A stretch of 64,000 nucleotides of DNA, from contig CM037777.1 of assembly GCA_021229015.1 (NCBI GenBank), forward strand, positions 25,539,222-25,603,221, given 5' to 3'. The stretch is from Solen grandis. Its lineage: Eukaryota; Mollusca; Bivalvia; Adapedonta; Solenidae. The first letter of the stretch is position 1, and the number at the start of each line of letters is the position of its first letter. A program made the translations under genes and the position numbers. A model generated the notes under the pieces. It was not told the origin of the DNA. It saw nothing but the letters and a program-made list of their open reading frames with translations, and ran no database searches. Shown here in pieces: positions 12,284 through 22,738 of the stretch.

Positions 12284-12346
12284 GCGTAGGTACGTGGTAG
12301 AGTCCCCGTCTACCACGCAGAAGCTTCAGGTTCAAGCCTCACACAA
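12284..12346 (+). other. tRNA-Gly-like sequence (decayed tRNA or SINE head)
   Basis: A-box-like 'gtggtagagt', an anticodon-arm-like 'gtctaccacgc', and B-box 'ggttcaagcct' occur in tRNA order and spacing and follow the tRNA-Gly(GCC) pattern. The anticodon position would read ACC. The acceptor stem does not pair well and no CCA-end partner is seen, so a working tRNA is unlikely. It lies in the 5' region of the transposon, where it could be an old tRNA-derived insertion. Confidence 0.55.
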
Positions 12347-12542
12347 ATCACTTTTTTTTTCCTTGTTGTTAAAAATAAAAAACAACAAAACAATATCATT
12401 TAATTAAAATATTTGAATAGAGTCTGTTTTTTAATGTTTTTCTCTTTTGATTTTTTTTTTTTTATTTTAAGTCAATGCTATGTCTCGGATACTAGGTCTT
12501 TGAAAAATGGTAAAACTTTAATGGATAAAATATCTTTGCAGA

Positions 12543-15500
12543 ATGGTAAAAAACTATGCTTGCGTTTTGTGCAAGAAACGGACAAATTCAAGGGATAGGC
12601 GCCCTCCTACATTACCAGTGAAAAAATTCCTACAGAAGGAATTTGGAATAAGCCCAGCCTCAGATGATACTGTATGCAGCGCGTGCCGAACCAAGTTCTA
12701 TAAACTGTCTAAGTCAAAGACTCCTACCACAAGCAGCAGTGGCATCAGCAATAACACTGATACTAGAGATGCTGACTATGCCCCACCTAATGCAACCTCA
12801 TCACGGCCAGTATGCAGTCCACCATCTGTGAGTGAACAGACTCTTATCAGTTAAATAAATCATTCTTAAATAGCATGTCAATTTAGTTTTACCAGGCTAT
12901 TTATCCTTGATACCAGTACTAATGGTATATTTTATTGATACCAAAGTATGCTACACATATAAGAAAAAACAACAACATTAATAACAGGATAAAGGGGATG
13001 AATACAGTTCCTTGATTCAATATATGGTTTCTTTATAATCTGAACTATAGTATATTCAACTAGATAATATGTTTTATTGCATATAAATTAATGATTAATG
13101 CTCTTGTTTTAGGTGACGTTAAAAATTTCTACCACAAGTCGAAGTCACTCGAGGTGCTTTGTGTGCAAACGTCCAGGGCCGAAACTGGTTAGCTTGTCAG
13201 CAGAGGGGAGGGTCAAAGCCTTCATCGAGCACAATATTCTTATCAATGCAGATGTAAGATGTTGTCCTGGCCATACTTGTGATGGGTTTATTTTACCAAC
13301 AGCTGTGAATACTATTCATACAGTGTCAAGCAAGTCTCTTCTCAGTCGCTCAGCTATAAATGACCTACTTCAAAAAATGCGAATGGCGTGTATAGCTGAA
13401 CATTCTTCATTGAATTTTGACAGATTAAATGACAATGACTTCCCTTCATTAACTGGTTTATCTAAAGAACAGTTTGATGATGTTTATCGACATTTAACAG
13501 ATAAAGTTAAAAACACCCCTGTTAGATCTGCCAGAACGAGTATAGGACTGTTCCTAGTTAAACTGTATTCTGGAATGTCAAACAAACTACTTGCAACAAT
13601 ATTTGGCATTACCAAGTCTAGTGTCAGAAGAGCAGTTGCTACGGTGCGACAAGCTTTTATGAGGGGCTTTGTACCTCTTTACTTAGGCATTGAAGCAATT
13701 ACTAGAGAAGAGATCATCTCCCAGCATACTCGCCCATTAGCAAAGTCATTGTTTAGTACTGAGAGCAACCTGATTCTTGTGTTGGATGGAACATATATAT
13801 ACATTAATAAGTCCAACAACTTTGCATTCCAAAGACGCACGTATAGTATGCACAAAGGACGTCCATTGATAAAGCCCATGGTTATAGTCACAACAACTGG
13901 ACACTTTGTAGCAATTATTGGGCCATATTTAGCGGACTGTAAGAACAATGATGCCGCAATTCTCAATCACATGCTCAAGTGCAATATTGACAACATCAAG
14001 AGTCTACTGCAAGAGGGAGACGTTTTTGTTGTCGATCGTGGGTTTCGGGACTCCCTGGAACTACTGGCTGATCTCGGGATCCAAGCAGAGATGCCTGCCC
14101 TATTGCCAAAAGGGCAGAAGCAGATGTCCACAGATGATGCAAACACAAGCCGGCTAGTGACAAAAGTGAGTTTTATCTCAAACTTATTTAACTCTAATTA
14201 AACTTAAAGAATATGCATAACAGAAACATAAGTTCTCAACAAAATACCAAAAAACGTAATTTATACAAGTACATTCAACTTAATAATACTGAACATGTGT
14301 CGCTTTTCATTATGAACTTTACATATATGCAATAATACATAATTTATTTTTATGCCCCCCTTCGAAGAAGAGGGGGTATATTGCTTTGCTCATGTCGGTC
14401 GGTCCGTAGGTCGGTCCGTCGGTCTGTCGGTAGACCAGACCTTGTCCGAGTGATAACTTAAGTTCTATTTGACCTTTAAGTCTCAAACTTCTTGTGGTTG
14501 TTGCTCATGATTAGTAGATGACATGAAAAACATGTTTCTTGATATGTTATATGGCTGTATATAAATTGTTGCTTGAAATACAACCCTCGTCTAGTTTCCC
14601 TGGCTATATATCCAAATTACTGTTAATATAGGGCCTTTTTTCCGCTGATTACAAACGATGCAAAAGGTAGCTCAACTATATGATACATATAAGTAAATAT
14701 TTGATAAAAGTAAAATTACACCAAAAATATAAAGCTTCTGAAAAATAAGATATCATTTATGAGGTTTAATAGACAAGTGATGTAACTAGTATTCAAACAA
14801 TGTTTTAATGAGGAAAGAAAGAAAAAAGATATTAGATGAATTTTTATTTCTTTTAACAGATCCGATGGGTTGTAGAATCTGCAAATGCCCGGATAAAGCG
14901 CTTCCGATTTCTCAACCATGTAATGCCAAACAGCCAGATCCCTTACATAGGTGATTTTGTACGCATTGTATGTGCAATATCGAACAGATACATGCCACCT
15001 TTAAGCTCTCCTGCTTCAGTGGAGCAGGATGAGGCAACTGCGGCAAAAATGTTGGCTCAGTGTGGAAAGGTTAACTACTTAAAACAAATGGTAGATGACA
15101 AGAAGCTGCCAAAACGGGGAAAATGTTGGAAGTCTGCTGATGAAATGTGTTTAGAAGACTTTCCTCGGATGAGCGAGGATCAGCTACGGGAACTCACACT
15201 TGGTGTATATCAGTTACGTCTCAGCTCCAGCTACATCCAAGAACACCTTGATGGCAACTGTGATTTGTACTTTTTCGCAGAGGATCCATCTCTTTTGTGT
15301 GTTAAAATGCAGAGCAGACATGTAAGCAGCCGCAACTACATGTTGTGGATTCGCTACACAAATGACAGCATCGAATCATGGTACTGTCTTTGTCGGGCTG
15401 GTGCACGTGTTGTTGGGATGTGTTCCCACGTCTCTGCCATTATATGGTACCTGGCTTATAAGCGGCACAATGAGGGGGCACCATTAGGAGTCAGAAATTG

Positions 15501-15573
15501 GGGCGACCATCTTGCTGATGCAGCTGTGTTTGATATAGATGGTGACTCAACACAGAGTGAAAGTGAACTTTAA
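12543..15573 (+). CDS. DDE_Tnp_4-type transposase with C-terminal SWIM finger, 3 exons, 683 aa
   Basis: Exon 1 is 12543-12827, exon 2 is 13113-14165 and exon 3 is 14860-15573. Both introns are phase 0 with GTGAGT donors and pyrimidine-rich ..AG acceptors; the joined frame is open for 683 residues. A C-x2-C pair at 7/10 and another at 45/48 suggest an N-terminal zinc-binding module. C110-x2-C113 with C145, C146 and H149 suggests a second. The catalytic triad is D320 ('VLDGTY'), D403 ('VVDRGF') and E452 ('RWVVESANARIKRF'), as in DDE_Tnp_4 transposases. A SWIM-type finger follows: C622-x-C624-x9-C634-x-H636. The protein should bind the element's inverted repeats and cut and paste it. ATG 12543 is the first in frame; a possible acceptor just upstream ('ctttgcag') would suit a 5' non-coding exon. 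No stop, frameshift or lost key residue is seen, so this copy could be active or recently so. Domestication is possible but not indicated. Confidence 0.92.
12828..13112 (+). other. Intron 1 of transposase gene
   Basis: 285 bases, donor GTGAGT and acceptor 'ctcttgttttag'. It is A+T-rich, and reading through it from exon 1 meets a stop after nine codons (12852-12854). Confidence 0.85.
14166..14859 (+). other. Intron 2 of transposase gene
   Basis: 694 bases, donor GTGAGT and acceptor 'tttcttttaacag'. It contains a mollusc interspersed repeat at 14350-14530; the remainder is A+T-rich. Confidence 0.85.
14350..14530 (+). mobile_element. Mollusc 'tatgcccccc' interspersed repeat
   Basis: It begins 'tatgcccccc' then 'ttcgaagaagagggggtata', continues with a 'gtcggtcggtc'-type run, and includes 'gctcatgattagtagatgac'. 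This pattern is familiar from many mollusc intergenic and intronic sequences (recognised from general knowledge, not searched). It has no coding capacity. Its right end is uncertain. Confidence 0.6.
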
Positions 15574-16207
15574 AAATTAAATAAATAAGACATGTTAAAA
15601 CCAGTTTTTTTGTTGTAGATTTTCGAAACATATAATGAATATGTATGCCTTTTAAATGTGAATGTATGGATTTGACCGACTTCCAAATTAATAGCTAAAA
15701 AGAAGTTCAGCCATCAATTGTTTTTTAAAAACAATACTTGTATTAATAAAAATAGCAATTTTCACAATGATTAATCAAGAATCAACAAAAACATTGTTAT
15801 AACTAAGATATAAAAAAACATTCTACCAATGCAATAAAAAAATAATCATATACATTTTGAAAATGTCTGAATTTCAGATATCTGAAGTAAGTCATTTAAT
15901 ATTATTTCTAAATCCAAAGGCTAAAATATTAAAAAAATATCAATGTTATTTTACTTATAACATGTATTACACAATTTCTTATATTTATAACAATATTATT
16001 GTGCCAGTCAAAGATGAGTTCAATGTTTAATATGAAAAGTGCTGTCAAATTTGGGATTTAATTGAATTAACAGGTGCTCTAATTAAGAGGTCGTTGTGTC
16101 GTCATGGTAACTAGACCTGATTAAAAAAACATAATTTCTGAAAACCTAACACATAGTCCTACATACCCTTAGGTTATTAACAAAATTTGAGATGGGGCCA
16201 TTTTTGG

Positions 16208-16229
16208 TGGTTAGTGAACCTTGCTCTTT
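16208..16229 (-). repeat. Right terminal inverted repeat of DDE transposon
   Basis: 'tggttagtgaaccttgctct' plus 'tt', the inverse of the left end at 21 of 22 positions. Confidence 0.92.
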
Positions 16230-16306
16230 GTCTTCTTTTATTTTTCAATACTATAGTATGATCAAATACTATGTTTAATGATTGTATGTGTGTGTATGTG
16301 TGTGTG

Positions 16307-16342
<36 letters not shown>

Positions 16343-16475
16343 GAGAGATGGAGAGAGGGAAAGTAATTTAACAGTTTGTTTTCTCTTCTTTCACGTGTTA
16401 TTTGTATATTATGTATTGTATAATGATGTACCATATTGTACAAGTCATTGATAATAAAACTTGAAACTTGATAAC
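16230..16475 (+). other. Probable 3' end of the split LINE
   Basis: After a (GT)n/(GA)n microsatellite (16286-16350) the sequence reads 'tgtattgtataatgatgtac', then 'attgtacaagtcattga', then 'taataaaacttgaaacttga'. A poly(A) signal (16453-16458) followed by a short direct repeat tail is how many animal LINE 3' ends look. Together with the LINE ending at 11209-11336 it suggests the DNA transposon landed in this UTR. Confidence 0.5.
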
Positions 16476-16794
16476 CAGTGCCACCACAAGTAAAAATTAA
16501 CAGAATTTAGCATTTTTTTTCTTTTTTCCCAAAAGTATGTTTTCTTTAATAAACATCAAATATCGCCTCGTGTTAAAAAAATCATTTTAACTTTTTTTGT
16601 TGTTGTGACAGTAGACGGAGACGCCATTTTGTTAGTTCACCATCATCACGTAACATTTGTGACGGCAGTGATTTTTTTTTTTTTTTTTTTTTTGCAAGTG
16701 AGATCATTGTGTGGAGTTTGGCTATCAGTAGCAAGGAGCTCAACACCCACGAGATGTCCATACAAATCTCCGGTCTTTAAAATCGCCTCGTTAG
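16476..16794. other. Non-coding DNA with poly-T tract
   Basis: A 22-base poly-T run (16672-16693) sits in a somewhat less A+T-rich stretch. No gene or repeat family was recognised. Confidence 0.45.
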
Positions 16795-16912
16795 TCAGAC
16801 ACGTCTTTCTAACACAATACATATCTCTGGCACTTGTATAGCTTCCTGGCTTGGCGCTCAGCATATATGGAAGAGACTTGTTGACCCGATGTCGGGATAA
16901 TGGGATGTTATT
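16795..16912 (+). mobile_element. SINE family A body fragment
   Basis: It contains 'gcttcctggcttggcgctca', 'catatatgg', 'acttgttgacccgatgtcgg' and 'gataatggg', in the order found in the copies at 20855 and 33385. There is no tRNA-like head and no tail. An 18-base poly-A follows at 16944-16961. Confidence 0.65.
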
Positions 16913-16961
16913 TTCATAATAATGTCTGCAGGATTTTAAATCCAAAAAAAAAAAAAAAAAA

Positions 16962-19055
16962 GCTTCCCCCCTCTCTCTTTCTCTTTCAAAAGAATTTTGC
17001 TTGCAGACGTAACATCGTCATTCTTGTTTCCTTAATAAATTATCTATTTCAATTTTTGATAAGAAAAGAAACGTTTGTCAATTATGTAACTCGTACGTCG
17101 ACTAAGTCAGTTATGAAGGTGTCTGAAAAACCAGAAAGGTGACATATAGCTTTACTCGATTTTATGTCTTTCAGCTAAGTAGCATTTGTGGAATTCGAGT
17201 TATTGGCAAAACTAACGTTATAATTGTATGGGATGATACAAATGTACGAATTTATGGAACAGTATAACCTCGGGTAAAACACGGTTACCCTATCAAGGAG
17301 GGTTGGGTGATATCTAAACGTCAGTCTTGAATTCTGACGATAAGTCTTATTACATAGTAATACGTGTGTTTAAATATTTACTGAGCAAGTTCCTGATTAT
17401 TGATCTTTTTTCTATAAAAATTCCCATATAGTTAATTTCTCAACAAATATGATGAGTTATTTAGTTAGAGAATTATTTCAGCTTAATTATAGTGGAATGC
17501 GTTTCTACAATTTTTTAGAATTTATATATTAATTAGCGTAAACTATTATTGGCATAATTCTAGCGAAGTTTAATCATTCTGTGATAAAACCGGTCCTCAA
17601 TTCCAAATATAACAGTGCTGACCAAAATATAAATCTAAGCAATTCATTTAAACTTTTATGTTAAACTTAAATTTTCTAGTTATACACCCTGGATTTCAAG
17701 GCATATGTTAATAAGTAAACGGCAAATGATAGTAAAACATTTTAAATGATTGTCTAGACTTTTGACAACAAAATGCATGTAATATTTTTGAGCTGACAGC
17801 AATAGTTGGCGTACACCAACGTATACAAACAATTTCTCCTACCTTATTCAACAAACACTACGGCTCATGAGATATGTACAATTCTAACAGTAAGATTATC
17901 GCTTTCGAGACAAATGTCAAAATGTGTCTTTCCATCTTAGTTAATGTTTTATGTATGTCTGATTCTTAAGTTGTTCACAGAGCGTAATAGAAATTTATTA
18001 GTTTTAGTCTATTTATTTTAGCAGTTTTCTAAATTTCTTACTGAAATTCATCGGAAAGATCGGGATATTTCGTGAGAAGGCTAAAGCCGGCCAGAGTGCA
18101 TGTTGCTCTTGGATAATTTTTTAGAGTAGTTTTATCCCCGCCACATATTACGGCTTCTCCCATGCCATTTCGAAGTATGTAATAGAGGTAAACTCATACT
18201 TCCATGCCACTGCGCTTGCTGATTTGACGTTGTTTTGTGTCTTACTTGCATACGTCTTTTTTTTTTAAATCTATCTAAAATTCCATTGGGCATTTGATCT
18301 TATGAAGATATAACAAATGTATAATTCGATTCAATTTTAACTAAAACATGCATCATAAATGTATGTTTATAAGTACGACGGTCAACCTGATATCAAAGTC
18401 AAAGGAATATAATATAATACTCATACGTATTTAATCAAGGACGATAAAAACGCCGAACGTTTTGATAAATGTCGAATATTTCTTTTCATGGTTTCCAAAC
18501 AATTTTTGTTTATCTAAAATTGAAATGATGCATATTTCAGTAACAGATTGGTGCATGTATTATGCTTTACTTCATCACTATATAAATTACGAGTTTCAAA
18601 GAGGTCAGCTTATAAAAACAAACCATGTTTTTTTGTGTTTTTTTCTTCAAATTCTCGAATATCATTATCAACGGAAATATTGTCTCCAGCTTTTAATTCT
18701 TAAACAAAGCAATTCAATATAAAACATACATATTGATAATGTGGATATAAAAGTGTAATGAATGTATCGCAATGAATCAGTTACCACCGAGTATATGCTA
18801 AATTCAAAATTATAATGTAATTTAAAAATACATAATGTTATATATACAAAGCAGTTGAACCACGTGGAAGTACAGGACAAGTCATCTACAAATATAAGAA
18901 TTAGCTTTCGAAAAACACTGTCACGACATAAGAGCGAGCTCTGCATGAATGCATATCATGATTCCATCGGTTAAAATATGCGTATTTATGTGATGTTACC
19001 ATGTATTCACGTGGAATTTTTCGTTGCATTTTGTCCACATTGCGAATACTAAACA
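16962..19055. other. A+T-rich DNA, no gene seen
   Basis: Only chance ORFs under 95 codons (for example 18462-18722 plus, 18668-18946 minus), without motifs. No repeat was recognised. Confidence 0.5.
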
Positions 19056-20171
19056 AGAGGGCCTTGGAGGCCATAGAATCGATCACCAGAAAACAAGGCA
19101 TTAGTGGGCAGAAAAGAAACAGAGTATATATCTTATGAGCTTATAAATGGGCTCTGTCCCCTGCCGGCCATATTTTCAGACGGATCCAAGTAATTTTAAT
19201 AGTCTGGATAGAGAGTGACCCAGGAAACATATGTGCTAAAAAATTGAAATCCAGCCAGTACTTTTGGCAAGAAGGTTCTTTAAAATTAGTAATATACACA
19301 TATAACATAAAAACTGGCTCTCCCCTCTGGCGGCCATGTATTTCAACGGATCCAATCATTTTTTTTACAAGCTTGGTAGCGAGTCATCCAAGAAACATAT
19401 GTGCAAAAAAACAAAACAAAAAAAACTTTGAAATACAATATGTTCGTTTTTGTTTTTTTTAAATGTGTACTATATACAATAAAAGAAAACGGGATGCAGC
19501 CACTGGCGGCCATGATTTTTGTCGAATCCAATTAATTTTTACAATCTTGGCATCAAGTCACCCAAGAATTGTCTGTGCCAAAAACCTTATAATCCAATGA
19601 GCACTTTTGGACATGCAGATTTTTCAAATGTGTACTATATATACATCTCAGGAAAACGGGCTCCGCACCTGTCGGCCTTGTTTTTCGACCGATCCAAATA
19701 TTTGTTTACAATCTCATTAGAGAGTGACCCAGGGAAAAATTTGTGCTAAAATAACTTTGAAATTCAGCCAGTACTTTTGGAGAAAAGGATTTTTCAAGAC
19801 TTCGCCCCTTGCGGCCTTGTTTTTCAACGGATTCAAATAACTTTCACATCTTGGTAGAAAATGATCAAAGAGACATCTGTGCAAAAAAAAAAAAAAAAAT
19901 AAAAAAAAAATAAATAAATAAAAATAAATAAATAAAAAAAAATAAACAAAATCCAGTCAGTACTTTTTGAGGGGAAGATCTTTAAATTATTCACATTTTT
20001 CCCCTTTGAGTTGCCACGACAAATTTTGGCATGGAATTTAATTTTTTGAACAACGTTGAAAGAAGACTACACAAGGAACAGTCCTGTCAAGTTTTATGAA
20101 AATTGGCCCAGTAGTTTAGGAGATGGACGCCGTACTCTGGACATTCATCTATAACTGAAAAAGGGGAGATA
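19056..20171 (+). mobile_element. Mollusc repeat element with five degenerate tandem units
   Basis: It opens with 'acaagagggccttggaggcc' and 'atagaatcgatcacc', a start common in mollusc genomes. Five divergent units follow, each with 'cggcca/cggcctt', then 'ttcaacggatccaa', then 'gtgaccca..aaacat.tgtgc', then 'tccagccagtacttttgg'. The 'cggcc' positions near 19163, 19331, 19506, 19674 and 19814 give spacings of about 140-175. It closes with 'gtcaagttttatgaaaattg' and 'gcccagtagtttaggagatg'. A poly(A)/AT-rich patch (about 19882-19947) interrupts the last unit. It has no coding capacity, and the short ORFs inside are chance. Confidence 0.7.
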
Positions 20172-20854
20172 AAAATCAGTATATTAAATGCTTGTTGATA
20201 ATCATCTAAAAGTGATGTATTTCAATTACATAGTCGTTCCTATTGTATATCTGTATCTTTATTTATTCACATTTTCATGAAATTTTAATAATTTAATCAT
20301 TTTTAAAGATAGGTATTATTTCTCTATTAAGTCCCTTTAGACCTACGATTGCTCTGCTCTACACAATTACTTAGCCCAACCTTGTAATCTTACAAATATA
20401 CATGTTTTTATTTTTAAATAGCCCTGTACTTTAATAGTGATTTAATGTCTACATAAAACAACAAAATAGAGCAATTATCATGTTCCCAACATAAACACGC
20501 AATATTTTATGACATTTTATTCCGTGCCTTATGTAGTACATGCGTCTAGATTCCAGATTCCTCTGATTTAATGTTTTATTATAGTTTCGTGTTTCACATG
20601 TGTGCATGCCTTCCCGTCTCGAATTCATTGCAGTAATTTTAATCAATTGTGCAATTATGCATAGAATATGAAAACCAGCCCAACCTTCCGTCTTAAATGA
20701 CTTAAAATGATGAATTCATAGAAAAAATATGGACTTCAAACGATTTGTATCATGTTAAAGAACACGTTTTAACCGTCGTCGGTGTTCTAGGGGTTATAGC
20801 GTGAATATTGGTACAGATAGCTACCTACAGGTGCGTTCATAGTCTAGGGAGGAT
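20172..20854. other. A+T-rich DNA, no gene seen
   Basis: No ORF of note and no recognised repeat. Confidence 0.5.
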
Positions 20855-21178
20855 AGACCCTGTGTCAGGATAATGTGTCTTGGTATATACAACCTGTAGA
20901 TGGCATAATACGACAGTGTGGCAGTACTTTATTTGCTGTGGGAGGTTCGATCCACGCCTGCGATATACTAAAGTCGCTAGATGGTACTGGTAGTTTCCTG
21001 CTTGGCACCCAGCATCTATACATGCTAGTTCCAGGATTAGATAAGCCCGTGTCAGAACAGTGTGACTTGGTGTGGTATGACACATGTCTACGGCGTGATA
21101 CTACAGTGTGGCAGCACTATATCCGTCTCAAATGACTGAAATACTGTTTGCTGGACGTAGACCCAACAAACAAACGCT
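20855..21178 (+). mobile_element. SINE family A, one near-complete copy behind a 3' fragment
   Basis: 20855-20929 is a body fragment ('tgtgtcaggataatgtgtct' to 'gacagtgtggcagtac'). At about 20930 a second copy starts with a B box ('ggttcgatccacg'). It continues 'gatatactaaagtcgctaga', 'cctgcttggcacccagcatc', 'gtgtggtatgacaca', 'cagtgtggcagcactatatc' and 'aaatgactgaaatactg', with the tail 'acgtagacccaacaaacaaa'. The overlapping open frames here are SINE sequence. Confidence 0.85.
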
Positions 21179-22011
21179 TTCATTTTTCTTTATCGCTATT
21201 TTCTAATAATGAAGTCCAGATTTTCCTGCCATTTGTAGTCGTTTTAGAAATAACAGTCGCTACTTCAGTAATTTAAGCCTATGTGTATACGGCAGCCTTT
21301 TTCATCGACGCTTGCCATTTAAATACAATACCGCCGCATCAACTGACGTTAATCTTAAAAACAACACAACAAAATGTTAATGCACAGCTCATTTACAGAT
21401 AAAATGAAAAATGAATCGGCATATGATTTCTTTTTAATTCAGTTATTTTAAAATTGTCTTTCTGAAGTAGCACAAAATACTCCCTTGGCATTTAAATAGT
21501 TTTGGAATGATTTAAATCTACATCTAAGTTCTTTTTCTTTACTACGTGCACATATTTCTTGTAAAAATTAAAATTTTAACATTTTGTCTCACCTCACTTT
21601 TTGCCAATTTGATGATAATGACTCAGGATGTCAAATAAATATTTGAAAGAACAAAATGCTATACCTAAGGAAAAAGCTACAAATCATTTGATGAATTGTC
21701 AAAAAGGGAAATACTTTTTACATCCTGGAATAATAACAATGCCTTTGATATTTACATCATTATGTTATTAAAACCCCTGTCGCAATGTGCTAACCAAAGC
21801 ACGTTGCCTAATCAAATCAAATCCAAACGTTTCTAAACATGCTCACATAAGTAAGTCCGACAAACATCTGTTGTTTTCAGTTTTATCATATTTGTTTACA
21901 ATCCTGGAAAAGACTTCTTTTTCGACATTCTGCTGCAGTCCAAACTCTTAATTTTCTAAATATTGGGGAATTAAACGAAGGTCATCAATATACTTAATAC
22001 CTTGCAGAATG
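21179..22011. other. A+T-rich DNA, no gene seen
   Basis: Nothing recognised. Confidence 0.5.
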
Positions 22012-22240
22012 TATTATGGGCCGGATGCCTTATTATTTAATGCGCTCAGCTTATAAGGGTAGTTCCAGGACTGTTTGGCTCGGTGTCAGGATAATGTGAC
22101 TTGGTGTGGTATCAAGTCACATGTCTACGGTGAGATACTGCAGTGTGGCAGCATTATATCTGTCTCAAGTAGACATTGTCTCCAAATGACTGAAATAATG
22201 TCGGTGGGCCGTAAAACCAAGCAAACAAACTTATTATTTA
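22012..22240 (+). mobile_element. SINE family A, 5'-truncated copy
   Basis: It carries 'gcgctcagc', 'gtagttccaggactg', 'cggtgtcaggataatgtgac', 'tgcagtgtggcagcattata', 'aaatgactgaaataatgtcg' and the tail 'aaaaccaagcaaacaaac'. The B box is absent. Confidence 0.85.
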
Positions 22241-22446
22241 ATATAAAATGTGTTGAGTCTGAGTCACTGATTCACTATTTGGAAACGCTCTACAGAGACA
22301 CCTCGAACAAAGCATGAAAAAACGCAGAAAACCGACGACTAAAGAAATAGAGGGGTTACTGAGTCTCAGACTAAAGACATTTCGCATTAAACTGTATTTG
22401 TTACAGAATCACATGATCATCGGCATTTTATGTTCTTTTATAGAAA

Positions 22447-22697
22447 GTGGGCCTCCGTGACCGAGAGGGTAAGGTCGCTGACTTTAACACTCACTCAGCC
22501 CCTCACCGCGTGGGTTCGAATCCCGGCAGGGTCATTCGGATTTTCATGTGAGGACGCCTTCCAGCTGGCTTGCGGTAGGTCGGTGGTTCTACCCGGATGT
22601 TTCTGTGAATTCGGGGTCTTCCTCCATCTGTAATTAGCTGGACGTCGCTATATGACTGATATACTGTAACGGTAAACTCAAATAGTCTAGTCTAGTC
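22447..22697 (+). mobile_element. tRNA-derived SINE (family B), full-length
   Basis: A tRNA-like head ('cctccgtgaccgagagggta' as A box, 'gggttcgaatcccgg' as B box at about 22511-22525, with a long variable arm as in Leu/Ser tRNAs) joins the body 'ccttccagctggcttgcggt', 'aggtcggtggttctacccgg', 'attagctggacgtcgctata' and 'tgactgatatactg'. It ends in the tail repeat 'tagtctagtctagtc'. Other copies are at 33106 (minus), 47158 (minus), 56936, 57147 and 62300. Confidence 0.9.
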
Positions 22698-22710
22698 TTT
22701 TATAGAAAAA

Positions 22711-22738
22711 TGTGTGTGTGTGTGTGGGGGGGGGGGGG
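22711..22738. repeat. (TG)n plus 13-base poly-G
   Basis: A simple repeat directly behind the SINE tail region. Confidence 0.9.

Larger units (their letters stand above)
11337..16229 (+). mobile_element. Apparently complete DDE DNA transposon, 4.9 kb
   Basis: The element is bounded by inverted repeats 11337-11358 and 16208-16229, which match at 21 of 22 positions and show weaker similarity further in ('ttttgcccc' facing 'ggggcca'). It encodes one three-exon transposase on the plus strand. The 5' region (11359-12542) is non-coding and contains a tRNA-Gly-like sequence. Intron 2 contains a separate mollusc repeat. The 3' region (15574-16207) is A+T-rich, with AATAAA at 15580-15585. The flanking bases (...cagct and gtctt...) show no obvious target-site duplication, so the superfamily cannot be settled from TSD length. 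The transposase core is of DDE_Tnp_4 type (PIF/Harbinger, ISL2EU and related eukaryotic groups). Confidence 0.9.

Noticed and set aside
12413..12598. Overlapping 61-codon ORF as the transposase start
   Set aside because: It is in a different frame from the Cys-containing exon 1 and does not join exon 2. ATG 12543 gives the phase-0 exon that does.
22447..22540. Functional tRNA gene (Leu/Ser-like)
   Set aside because: The tRNA-like part runs straight into a SINE body shared with five other loci, and the acceptor stem does not close.
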